From Zonotrichia leucophrys gambelii (lineage: Eukaryota > Chordata > Aves > Passeriformes > Passerellidae): a stretch of 64,000 nt of DNA. Position numbers and translations under genes: made by a program. Under the pieces are notes generated by a model. It was not told the DNA's origin and did no database searches. It saw nothing but the letters and a program-made list of their open reading frames with translations. The stretch spans positions 58,623,585-58,687,584 of the forward strand of contig NC_088170.1 of NCBI RefSeq assembly GCF_028769735.1, in the 5' to 3' direction. Shown here piece by piece: positions 38,458 to 49,634 of the stretch (its first letter is position 1; every line of letters begins with the position of its first letter).

Positions 38458-41400
38458 GTCTCGTTTCACTTACATGTTTGAGTAGACTGTCAGTTGAGTT
38501 TCTCTTGTGTCAAGTCACTAGTTCAGTTGAAGATGGGTTTTCTAAATCCTTTGGGGCATCTGGACCATGAAGATAATTTCTGTCATGACTATAAGCAAAG
38601 CAAAGTTTTATTTGTGCATAAGTGTCTATGTGTATGCATTGCTCTATGTATTCACATACATTGCCTGACCTGTCCATTGCACCCCAAATGCAGTTGTAGC
38701 CTTAATTCTGTAATACCTGCTAGGGAGTGGCTTATTGCCACTTCCTGAGTAGATACAATTGGTAAAAGAATAGGATATTTTTCCTATAGCATGCTGAAGA
38801 ATAAAACACAGAGGCCATTTTTCACATTAAAAAATGGCTTGAGTGTAACAAATCTTTCTCTCAATTTCTTACCAAAATAATTTCCATGGCTATGAGGTGA
38901 AGTGTTGCATTTGGCCTGAGGTAAAATCTCTTTTAAGACACTGTGGAAAAAAAAGTCCAGAGGAAATTAAATTCTAAGTCTGCAAAATTATTTCTGTTCC
39001 TTTAGCCACTAGTGTGGTGACTAGAACAGTTAATGTGCAATGTGGGATGCTCTCTTTACACTTTTCTTCCCAAATCTGAGGGGAGTTGAATCAAGCCTTA
39101 AGCAGGCTGCCTGGTGTTGATAGGTGTTTTTTCTCCTTTCCATAAGGAAATGGTAATGACAATTGGGGTATCTCATCTGCCAGGGTGTGGTGGAACAATT
39201 CTGCCTGTGAGGCTTTGCCTGCTTCTCCTGTTGCATGTTTTGTATGGAAAAGGAATGCAAATGATTGAGAGGAACAGAATTACCTGCAGACTGGGGACTT
39301 CTGCTATTGGAAAACACAAGCTCCAGTCCACACTGATTTCTTCTTTCCTCTTGGTGTTTTTATTTTGCGTAAGATAACAGCAGTTGAACAGAGTAAGAGG
39401 GGGAATTCATCCCTAACTTTGACAAGTAAGATACTTGGCATCCAGTCTGTGGTTCAGGAAATGTGTTTATGAAAGGCTGAAATAATTTCAGCAGCATGGA
39501 GAGAGAACAACTCCTTAACACCCTTCACAAGGCTTTATCCTTGTCAGAGATCTTTTATGAAGAGGGGAAGATTTGGGTTCAAGTTCAGACAGATGACAAG
39601 AAGGTGAGTGCTTTAATCAGGGAAGTAGTCATCTCCCTTTCACCAACTTTGTCTTGTTTAAAGACCTAGCACTAAATGGCTTTCTAATAAGAAAATATAT
39701 TTAGAAATACTTATTATTCTGTCAGAATTTTAGATATTAATCCACTCTCTGAACCAAGCCAAAGTAGCTGACTGTAAAGTAAAAACAAAGGCAGTTACAA
39801 AATAGTCAGAGGATTGTATATTGATATTTGAGGGGGAAAAGCCATATTATATCAGCTGCTGTGTTTACTCGTCTAGTGATAACTACTGATGAGTTGTGAC
39901 TATAAAATAATTTTGGGGACAGGCTGAAGGCTCAGGCAGCAGTTACCAGCAGTGAGTTGGTTGACAAAACCTGAGGGTTCCCTTACAGTTCCATGGCATC
40001 ATTCATGTCCAGTTGGTCCAGTAGAGAGCTATGGGCTATACAAACACTGAGTTCAGTATTCCCTAACATATGGCTTGATAATACTACAGGTGCCCTTTAA
40101 CTCTTGCCATGTTGAGGTCAGAGTCTTTTTCTTGCAGAGGTGGAAGGGGCAGGGAGGTGGGTAAAAAACAAACCACAACAAAAAACTAAAACCTCTTTAT
40201 ATTGTCTCCCAAAAGCAGAAGGATGAGGTGCCTGAGGTTGTTACACACAATCCCAGTATCAGAGTTCACATGTTCTAGCTTGGAATCCTGGGAGTCATGA
40301 AAACTTCAACCAATGTTTGTTAGACAGCCATGGGAAGAACTGGAGTATTTTGGCCATTCTTCTCTTCCATGTCCCAGATCCCTACTGCTCCATAAACATT
40401 ATCTGGCAGACTGGAAATAAAGTAACTCAAAATTAGCCTGGCTGCATTTGAGAAGGGACAAGAATGAAAGGTCAATGGCAATCCTGCAGCAAGGAACACA
40501 CTTAGCAGCCTTTGGGGGTGTTTTGTTGTAACTAGGAAGAGGGACATGTCAGAATATTTGCATATGCAGTCCATGTTACCTTCACTGCTTTCACTCCAGT
40601 TTATTTTCATAAAATAGAGAAACAAAACCACATAGACTGAACGACCATGTCTCACAGGACATTAGTAGTTTTGAGATCACTGTGATACTTATTCAGCCAT
40701 CCTCCAATTCAGGAGTTCTTAGAAACAGACAATTGAAAAGATTTTATCTTATGGTTAGCATGGGTCAAATGAAAATACCTGCCTATGCATGCTCTGAGGT
40801 TGTTCTCCTTCAACACTTCATGCCAGTGTTTATCCATGTGCTTTCCTGCCTTCTCATGGTGATTCTCTTAGCACTCAGAGTGAATAGCTGGAGGGAGGTA
40901 TAAGGGAACAAAGCTGAATTTTTGCTTCTGCCCTAATTTGAGCATGTCCAGTCATCTTGAACTTGTGTGGCCTGTTGGTTCTCTGTGTGGTGAAAAGTCA
41001 AAGTACAAAGGTAAATTTTGGAAATGCAGGCAGGAAGGAGTAAATTGTCTGTCTTCTTTGCATGGTCGTATCTGTGTCAGTTGAAATGTGGCAAAGCTGA
41101 CTTCAGCCTCTGCTTTGCTTTCATCTACAGAGGGATCCAAGGTACTCAGTATCCTTAGGACAGTTTTATTTCCAGTTGCTTCTCATGTGATGCAGTTATG
41201 TGAAGGAATTACAAAGTTGTTGCAAGCATTTGTACCAGAAGCACTCAGTAAGAAAATAACTCGTGTTTAATTTTGTATTTTAACTTAGGTTTGAAAGTGA
41301 CAATTCCAGCAAGATGGTATTGCTGAGGTGAAACAAAGTTCAAATGAATGATACATAGAGCTTCAAGTACCACACTTTAAAAAGGAAAGCCATAGAAACA

Positions 41401-43650
41401 AATTCATTCCACTGAACACTGAAATTCAGCCAATTTAATGCAAGATTCTGTTTTAACTATTTACATTTCATTGATAAATGCTCCATAGTTGCATTTTATA
41501 AAACAGAAATATTTTTTAAACTTAGTTTAATGCCATTTTAGAATTGCCTAATGTCTTGATTTTGTTGTTTTAGACTTAAATGTTTAATTTAGAGTTAGAC
41601 TGACCTTTTTATTCTTCCCTAAAACATACATATAACACAAAAAAGAAAATACAGTGTATTTTTTTTTAACACTTAGAATTATCTGTTGGAAAACTCTGAC
41701 TAATGGGCAGAGAATATACAAATGCCAGCTGACTCTCTGCAGTCAGAGTTGCATAATATCAACTGTTGAACAGGTAAAACAGGTGGTGTTTTTACGTGTG
41801 TATGATCTAACACACCTGTCTCCTCTGCTGCAGCAGCACATCATACCTTCACTTTGCAGCCTTTTTTCTTTAGCTGTGGCAGATTGCAAACTTTGCTTCA
41901 CTCAGATCTGTCCAGACAGGATTTTGAGGGGTCCACTGCTACTTTCATTTTTTGAAAAAGTATTAAAAACTTCACAGCTTCAATTAACATAATTACCTGA
42001 AACTTGGGGGTCTCTATGTAAGAGTCAGCTAGCTGCAGATCTAACCTGGGCATTTTATGTCTATGAAGGAAATTAATACATAAAGTGTAGCTTAACTCAG
42101 CATTATAAGGTGCACTATGGAGTTGCACGAGTTGCCAAGATACCATTTTCTCCATTATCTTCATGTGTTTTTCTTGTAAATTTTGTAGCAGTCATTTTGT
42201 GTTCTTAGGTTATTACAAAATCTGCTTTAAAAAGTGAAGTTAATATTTATGTATGAGGTCTAAGTTATGAGCTGTTTCATCACAAGTAATGTTATGGAGC
42301 AGTTCAGGCAACAAAGATCTGAAGATGCTCATTCAAATATATCCTCTATCTCTTCTAAAACTGGATGGAATACAATATGGTGTCTTTTTTGGTGCACACA
42401 TGTCTGTAAAGCTGATAGAATTGATGTTTATTTTACTGCCAGTAGAAAGCATAATAAGTGTGGGGACTTGTGACACAGGAAGGGGTCAAACCCTTGCTTC
42501 ATTCAAAGAGGAAGCTGCTTGCTTCTCAGTATTTGTGTTGCAAATTGTTCCAGGCTTTTAAAGGTTCTATTTCACCCTGTCTGCCCCTTCTTTTTTTTTT
42601 TTTTTCTTCTTTCTTTCCCTTTCAAGTAGGATTCTTTTTTTAGTGCAATTCACATAAGACATTTACACTGGATGAAACAGCATCCTTGTTGACCTAAGCT
42701 GGTTTTACTTGTTAGGCTTTGCTTTTCCCATTTTTCTGATATGTTTCGTTTTAAAGCTCAGCTTCAGCTGAACCACACAGATAGTCCCACTTGGGTTTTA
42801 AAATATTCCATTTAATGGTTAGTTTTAAGAATGTCAGTTTATTCCTAAATAATTGAACCATCCAAGTGGAAGCAGAACCATGGTCATAGCACAGGTTATG
42901 TGCAGGTGTAGCTGAGTTCTTCAAGATCCCCTTGCTTAGCAGGATGTGTACTGATCTTATATGGGAGAAATGACTTGGGGATTCTAAGTCTGCAAAGTTT
43001 CTGCCAAGAACCTCTATGTAACTTCTCTAATATTTGAGAGGATAAAGTGTGGTCAACATAACATTAGCTAATTCTCCTTCTTATGCAATTAGAAACAGCA
43101 CTGGGATGTATTAAGTGTCTCATTCCGATCACCTGAAGATATTTTTGGAAGTTTTGAAACATTGTCTAATTTACTGTTATTTTTTAAAAAGTATACCTAT
43201 TTAAAAGAACTTAAATTCTGGGGTTTTTTTACTAAGAACAAGAAGTTTCTTTACATCATCTAGAAATATTATTGAGAAGTGTTGCTGGGTAGAGCTCTAA
43301 TAATTAATAACTTGTTTGAATTGAAGAGTGACAGCTATGATAACTATTGTATAGGAAGCTGTACTTTGGCCTAAAATGTTTGATTTTCATGTAAAAAGAA
43401 AGAATGATTAAAGTTTTAGAATCAATATTATTACAAAATTCAAGATTTTATCATGTGGGCTTTGCACATTATATCATGTGTAATGGACATGGAGACCTGG
43501 ACTTAATTTTCTTCAGGTGAATACAGTGTAGAGATCTATGTGTAAGAAACCCATTCAGTATTAGCTTTACATATGGAAATAAAAGGAATTTTCTTAAGAT
43601 TACACTAAAATTTAGCAGTTTATTTTAATTATATTTTTTAAATACTACAG
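38458..43650. other. Intronic sequence, nothing firmly recognised
   Basis: No known exon or transposon was seen. A weak exon-like segment (39492-39603, +) with a consensus donor is discussed as a finding. Also present is the T/C-rich tract 42585-42624. Confidence 0.4.
42585..42624. repeat. T/C-rich low-complexity tract
   Basis: A pyrimidine run dominated by T with interspersed C (CCTTC, long T run, CTTCTTTCTTTCCC). Confidence 0.9.
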
Positions 43651-43799
43651 GAGGAAAGGCTGAGCAGCCTTATTTGCCTTACTGCCCCGTTTATCTCCGT
43701 GCAATGCAAGAGTCTCTGCTTCACATTCCCTGCAAGCGTTCCCTGGTATGCAGTGCCTCCCCCACACTGAGCTGGCCCAGCAGCGCCTCTCCCCATTAG
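43651..43799 (+). other. ATXN7L1: Candidate alternative 3'-terminal coding exon of ATXN7L1
   Basis: A pyrimidine/AT tract ending in ACTACAG precedes 43651. Spliced to the phase-1 donor at 26843, the frame opens with a split Gly codon and runs 48 further codons to TAG at 43797-43799. The peptide begins GKAEQPYLPYCPV and contains HIPCKRSLVCS. An AATAAA lies at 43979-43984, about 180 bp past the stop, as expected for a terminal exon. The segment is richer in C and G than its surroundings. From memory, a short human ATXN7L1 isoform also ends soon after this finger, but its tail has a different sequence. There is no homology or transcript evidence. Confidence 0.25.
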
Positions 43800-43978
43800 T
43801 CATCACTGCCTGATGCTGTGTGCAGGAAAGTAATTCTTTAAAGCACTTGCTCCTGGTTCATTTTTTTTCAAAGATTATTTCATAATACATCATTGCAGTA
43901 GTATCTTCTTGTAAGTATGGAGCAAATCTTGGTCACTAAGCACAAGCGGTTTTATGTGGAATGGAAAGATACACTGCA

Positions 43979-43984
43979 AATAAA
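43979..43984 (+). terminator. AATAAA polyadenylation signal candidate
   Basis: Canonical hexamer in the sense direction about 180 bp after the stop codon of the candidate terminal exon. AATAAA is frequent by chance in AT-rich DNA, so only its position gives it meaning. Confidence 0.25.
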
Positions 43985-46184
43985 TCACTACTTATTTCCT
44001 TTAATCTGGTTTCCAAATTGTTTGACTTCTGCCTTTCAAACACAGTTTCCATTCATGTGTTTGGGAAGCTTTTGAAAGCATATGAATGGTAATTTTCCCA
44101 GTTTTTCTGGAACTTTAGTTCCAGCAATGTCTGCAGCTGGCTGCCTAATAAAAATTACTTGCATTCCTAGAAGCATTGGATTGTGCTGATGACTAAAATG
44201 ACTAAACTGTTTTAAAATGTAACCCATGCTGTTACATTAAAATATGTTTTGGCTTTTGTGATATTAATCTAAAGTGAATTGTTACCTGCAGTGATGTTTG
44301 GTAGTAGTTTTATTAATGTGGATTAGCCACTTACAGAAAAGGTCTCATCTTGTAGCAGTTTGTTTTTTTAACATTGTAATCCATTTGTTCTTACATCGAT
44401 TGGCTTCCTTGTGTCTCTTGCTTTCGTAGTTTTTCTTTTCCTGATGTGTGAAATATTCATGTAGTGTTGTAAGAAATGCAATAATCACTTTGAATGTGCT
44501 GCATATGAAGATTACTAACAGTTTTACACCATCTTGCACACTGTTTTTTCTTTTGATGGGAAACCTATGTTTTATTTATTCCATGTTGTCAATTTTGGTA
44601 TAGTGAAACTTCTTTTAAATGTAGAACTTAATTTCAATGTAGCGAGATTATTCTTCTTAAATCTTTTATTTTAAGAATTATTTTAACTAAAAAACGTAGT
44701 TTGAGTAACTAAGAGAGAAAATAAATAGTACAACTGTCGTATTTCTAGTTCATATTTTATTTGAAAACTTTGGGGCAAATGAAATATGCAAAATGCTTTT
44801 ATTTTAAAGTTTAGAATATAGAGAATTTTCATTGTCAGGATTCGATTGTTTTTTTAATGAGCTGTATTAGTCTCTCAAGGAAGGTACTAATATTATAATA
44901 GTGTTGAGTCTCAAGTCATGAAGGACTGTTATGACAAATTAATCATATTCTGTATTAATTTTCTAATAATTGTTTCTGAGATTTGCAGAAGTCACTAATG
45001 AAGTAGGTCTGCAGTGTCCAGTAGGCTCAGCAGGTGTAAATTTTTCTAGTATTTTGTTCTTTAAAATAAGGTTTGTTTTTTCTTTACAATACACAATGAT
45101 AGTGAGTGAAGTTTCATTTTTTTATCCATTTCTTTACAGAACCCTCATCACATTTCTCAAATTATTAGTTACTTGTTCTTACTTATTTGTCATGTCCTCT
45201 CTGCTGCCATAACTGAACGCAGATAGGTTCACTAAGACCAGTCAGTGTGGTACAAGTATCACATGGTTGATTCCAGACTACCACACTTGCTATTATTTCC
45301 CAGAATAACACTGTTTGAAATAGGACAGTGGTCAGTGATGTTTTGTGAGAATAAGCTCTTAAGGCTCGATTGGTAAAGACTGGAGGAAGAGAAGATGGGT
45401 TGGAAACTCAGCTGTGAGAGCAGCCACAAGTCACAAGGTGCAGCAAGTGCTCTTTTCCAGCAAGGAACGATAAACAAGTGGCAGCCATGGTCTTTTTAAA
45501 ATAAGCAAGAGCTTGTTTCAACAGCAGCAAAACCTCTAGTAGCTTTAAAACATGATCATCTCTCTGGGATGTTGTCTCTGTTGGTGACATCAGTGCCCTT
45601 TCTGCAGCTCTGTTAACTGTCACTGTGGCAGGGTGTCCCAAATGGATCTGAAGGCACCCTGCTGCAGAGGGCAGTGTGTGTTCTTCACACCTCACCCTTC
45701 CTACCCAGCCCAGGGATCCTCTTCCTTCCCTGCTGCTCCTCTCACCCTGTAGTGACACTGTTCAACTTATTATCGAATAATAGGAGGAAGCTATTCAGTT
45801 ATTTGTGGTTTAGCAACTTTTCCCCCTTTCTTTGGTTAGTTTTCTGCTTAGCAAGCTAAGCTCACCCATCAGGGCAGCCGGTGAATGCCAGAGATGGTGC
45901 AAGGCAAAAGCATGGTTCAGAATGCATGATTCAGAGTGGCACTTGCACAGGGAACAGCAGCCACAATTAATTATTCATTCAACTCTGCCTGTCTTCTTTA
46001 AAGTACTATCTTAAAAGCATATATTTTGAAAATGACACCTGACCTTGAAGATGAAAGATTTACCATTTGAATTTATCCTAAAGTGGTCTTTTTCTGGGCT
46101 GTTCAGATCTGAGGTTTGTTTTTTTGGTTTTTTTTTAAGTTGGTACCTACAGGCTGTTGACATAAGATAGATTGGTATATTGCC
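43985..46184. other. Intronic sequence, nothing recognised
   Basis: AT-rich to about 45300, then more balanced. Open frames around 45400-45760 occur on both strands and show no family similarity. Confidence 0.4.
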
Positions 46185-46778
46185 AGCCATATCCTTGGCT
46201 GCATCCAAAGCAGCATGGGCAGCAGGTTAAGGAAGGTGCTTCTCCCCCTTTACTCCGCTCTCAGGAGACTCCCCTGGAGTACTGCATCCAGATCTGAGGC
46301 CCTCAATATCATAAAGACATGGACCTGTTGGGACAAATCCAGAGGAGGGCCACAAAGAATGATCAGAAGGCTGAGGCAGCTCTGCTGTGTAGACAGACTG
46401 AGAAAGCTGGGCTTGTTCAGCCTGGAGAATAGAAGATTCTGGCAACACCTTGGAGCACCTTCTAGTACAAAGAGGGGCTACAGGAAAACTGGAGAGACTT
46501 TTTACAGGATCATGTAGTGACAGAACAGGGGAGAATGGCTTCAAATTGAAAGATGGCTGGTTAAGATTAGCTTTTAGAAGAAATTCTATACAGTGAGACA
46601 CTGGCACAGGTTGTCCAGAGAAGCTGTGGCTGCCCCATCCCTGGAGGCGCTGAAGGTCAGGTTGGGTGGGGCTTTTAGCAATCCGGTCTAGTGGAAGGTG
46701 TCACTGCCAATGGCAAGTGAGTTGGAACTGGATGACTTTTAAGGTCCTTCCAACCCAAATCATTCTCTGATTCTGTGA
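46185..46778 (+). mobile_element. CR1 LINE, 5'-truncated 3' end
   Basis: The end of ORF2 is readable (AGAGGAGGGCCACAAAGAAT, then AAAGCTGGGCTTGTTCAGCC, coding for GLFSLE). It is followed by the 3' UTR (CATCCCTGGAGGCGCTGAAG, then AAGGTCCTTCCAACCC) and the terminal repeats CATTCTCTGATTCTGTGA. This is the typical bird/reptile CR1 end with no poly(A) tail. It is in the sense direction of ATXN7L1. Open frames on both strands of this interval (46215-46517 + and 46227-46607 -) belong to the element and are not host genes. Confidence 0.93.
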
Positions 46779-48304
46779 TCTAAGAATTGGTGGCAACATG
46801 CCTTTGTTTTTCTTCTCTAGCAGGAATTCACAGCCCTAAAGAGGGATGTGGTGAAGAGTAGGTTTTAATGTGTGAAGTAAGCCTGTTAAAATTACTAAAA
46901 GACATAGAAAGTCTAGAAGACAACTCTAAAACTTTACTGACTGATTAGGATTAAAGTAAAATTAGAGAAAATGAGATTTAAGTGGGGAAAAAGTGGTGAG
47001 GACTGCTGGACTACATGTCCAGAATATTGCTTTCTGCAGCAGCAAATTCAGGAGAGAAGAAATGACAGATTGCATAAAGTTTCTGCAAAAACTTAGTGAA
47101 CTTTACACAATGCTTATGAAGTGCTTTCCTTGTACATGATCTGAGCAAATGTATTTAATGAGACTGCACAGATGTTACAGATTTCCAGAGGCTGGGGATC
47201 AGAACAAAAGCAAGGAATTTTTTATATTTAAAACTTCTTTTTAATATTTGTTTAATTTTGGAAGTATTATTTTATAATATGCGTTATATGGGAAAAAGAG
47301 TTCTTGAAGGCTGAGGTGATGCATGTAGTAATACAGCAAATGACAGGCAAAAGCTTTAGTGTTTGATTCAGGAGTTAAAAATGTAGCAGTAAAACCTGTA
47401 TTTCTTCGATGCATGGAGATGTCATGAAAATGTGTTTTGTGCATGTGCTTTTGTATGTTCAGATAAATCCACTCTGGACTATTTTTGAGGTACATGTCAG
47501 CAAGCAATTAAATACTGGTTTGACGGTTTCAATCAACTTCTGTGCAACTTGCAGCACGTTTTTGCAGTACTGTCAAAACATGCATACCCACAGGACGTGA
47601 AAATTATGTGAATTTAATTTAAATCTAAATCACTGATTCTAATGTGAGACTAATTGAAATAAACCCTTTATTATCAGTTGAATTAAGTCAGTAAGAGCTA
47701 CCAGCTAGTACCTGTGATTGTGAAATTTCACAGCTAAGAGATGTAATGCTAAGGTAGTTATGAAGGCCTGAGCAGCATTGCACACATCAAGCGACAGATG
47801 TGTTCTTGTTTGCTATAGGAAGTTAAAGGATACATTTGAGACCCTGTAACCCCTTAAGGAAGCAGTGTGTGTATATGAGGACAAAAGTAATAAACTTCAG
47901 AAACCACTTCAAGGTACAGCAGCATTGCTCCTTTAAGATATACTATTTTTGTGTATTTTACTTGTGTATTCATTAATTCTTTCTGTATTATTTAGCATTA
48001 TTAAATTAGTAAATATTATTTTTAAGTACTCAAAAACTTTTAGAGAGATAGAGCAGTGGCAAAAGTTGTATGACAGAAGTACTGAAGATGTGTTGTGTCC
48101 ATGAGCTCACTTGCTGAATTCAGGTTTAGGTGTAGGAGGAGGGATGTAAGTTCCCTTGGTTAGTTTCACTGGTTACCCTAGAAATGCCTAAGCATGGTGT
48201 GTACCTAAGTGAAGTACCTGAGCCACCTGCAGTGGCACTGCTGAGGTGCCCAAGGCTTTGAAGTCATTTATAAGCAACTGAGAACAAAGACTGGGCTTTA
48301 CATG
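46779..48304. other. Intronic spacer between the CR1 and the LTR
   Basis: AT-rich unique sequence with no recognisable gene or repeat. The last five bases (48300-48304, ACATG) are the left target-site duplication of the LTR. Confidence 0.5.
48300..48304. repeat. Left target-site duplication (ACATG)
   Basis: Perfect 5-bp direct repeat with 49630-49634, directly abutting the TG end of the LTR. Confidence 0.88.
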
Positions 48305-48431
48305 TGTGTGGTTTGACAGGAAGGAGTGGGAATTCTGGGATGCTGTGGTCAAACCAATGGTGTTTGGAGTTTGATACTGACACCTGGTGTAGCCAGTGGG
48401 GTTTGGACCACACCCCCGAGAATACCAGGGG

Positions 48432-48437
48432 TTAAAA
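48432..48437 (+). promoter_or_regulatory. Candidate LTR TATA-like box
   Basis: TTAAAA inside GGGGTTAAAAGCAGGG, followed by a GC-richer segment, is a plausible retroviral core promoter. Use of this box would imply an unusually long R region of about 1 kb before AATAAA, so the real start may be elsewhere. Confidence 0.35.
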
Positions 48438-49500
48438 GCAGGGCTCTGGCCCTGGGAGGTCTCTCTTGGGACGTCGCGGCGAAGAGGTCAGATCTCCCCC
48501 CCCCGTCCAGCCGCTGCTGCTGGGCGGGGGAGGGGCAGCCACGTGGTAGGCCCTGGGCCTGGACAGAGATGGGAGGTGAGGAGGCCTTCGAGGATGGAAG
48601 GGTGGAAGACCCCAGGGAGTCAGCCCTCGGGCAGCCATTCCCCCCCCCCCGGAGGGAGAGAGAGAGAGCCGGCGACACCGACTGTGATAGCAGCCGGCCC
48701 AGGAGGAGAAGGGGAGGGGAAGAGTGCCCGGCTGGAGCGGCAGCGTGTGTGGGAGTGCCGCAGCTCCGGGACAGAGACTGAAAGTTTTAACCCCTTTCTT
48801 TCATGATTGGGGCCTTGCAAAAATGCTAATCCTCCTCGAAGCTGGATAAGAAGGGAGATAAGAGATGAGATGAGACAAGGACCTGGCCCGAAGAACGTGG
48901 AGATGATTGAATGGGGAGAGATGATTTGGAGTGGCCTTTTGGCTGGACTTTTCTTGTGGCCATGGACTCAGTTGTTCCTGTGACACAGAGACTGCACTTA
49001 GGGGGGAAGCAGTGGCTCAGAACCAGGAGGGTTCATCGTGAGGACCCCCCGGCCCCAGGGGGTTGGAAAAATATGGGGGGGACAGATGTCCCAAACCAGA
49101 GACTGTGCCTTTTTGGAGTGAGACAAGGCATCCTTGAAAGACAACCCTAAAAGCAGCTCTGATCCATGCGCGGTGGTGAGAGCACTGGGCATGGAAGGAA
49201 GATGTCACAAGCGGCAAAAGGACTTTTTTTTCCGGGCGGTGCCGAAGTGACAGGGAAGCACACGAGGTTTCAGTGTGTTTCCAGGGGAAGCCTATGGAAC
49301 AAGAAGGACTCCTTTCCTCTTCATGAACTGTAGTTTGAGTATACTAAAGTGTGGTGCCAAGGCTGGGCAGTTGGTGATTTGGGAGAATGTATCGGACTGA
49401 GAAAGTCAGGTAGTGGGGAGGAGGAAAGTGGTTTTTTTTGTAAGGTCTTCAATTTTTTTTTTTTCCTTATAGTTTTTCCCTATTTTCCTGTAGTTTAGGT

Positions 49501-49506
49501 AATAAA
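49501..49506 (+). terminator. LTR polyadenylation signal AATAAA
   Basis: Canonical hexamer 123 bp before the LTR's right end, the usual place near the end of R. It is in the sense direction of ATXN7L1 and could cause premature polyadenylation if used. Confidence 0.7.
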
Positions 49507-49629
49507 GTGTTCTTTATGTTTAAGCTAAAGCCTGTTTTGCTTATTCCTGGTCACATCTCACAGCAGACACCTGGTGTGAGGGCATTTTCATGGGGGGCAC
49601 TGGCTCTGTGCCAGGCTCAAACCATGACA

Positions 49630-49634
49630 ACATG
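49630..49634. repeat. Right target-site duplication (ACATG)
   Basis: Perfect 5-bp direct repeat with 48300-48304, directly abutting the CA end of the LTR. Confidence 0.88.

Larger units (their letters stand above)
48305..49629 (+). mobile_element. Solo LTR of an endogenous retrovirus (ERV)
   Basis: The 1325-bp element starts TGTGTGGTTTGACAGG and ends GGCTCAAACCATGACA, giving TG...CA ends within an imperfect inverted repeat (TGGTTTGA / TCAAACCA). It is flanked by perfect 5-bp direct repeats ACATG (48300-48304 and 49630-49634). No internal retroviral genes, primer-binding site or second LTR are present, so it is a solo LTR left by recombination. Inside are a TTAAAA box (48432), a GC-rich middle part (about 48460-49280) and AATAAA at 49501, placing U5 at the right end. 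A 5-bp duplication fits ERVL-type integration. From memory the ends resemble passerine LTRs; family not verified. Open frames up to 151 codons inside are incidental. Confidence 0.9.

Noticed and set aside
40320..40411. Minus-strand acceptor-like site followed by a frame with a GIWDM motif, suggesting a WD-repeat exon.
   Set aside because: A single WD-like pentapeptide is not enough; no further repeat, donor or neighbouring exon supports it.
46227..46607. 126-codon frame on the minus strand.
   Set aside because: It is the antisense of the CR1 ORF2 end and 3' UTR, not a gene.
48326..48806. Open frames of 136 and 151 codons on the + strand and of up to 109 codons on the - strand, with Gly/Pro/Arg-rich translations.
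   Set aside because: They lie inside the GC-rich part of the solo LTR, overlap in several frames at once, and have no domain; stop codons are simply rare in this composition.
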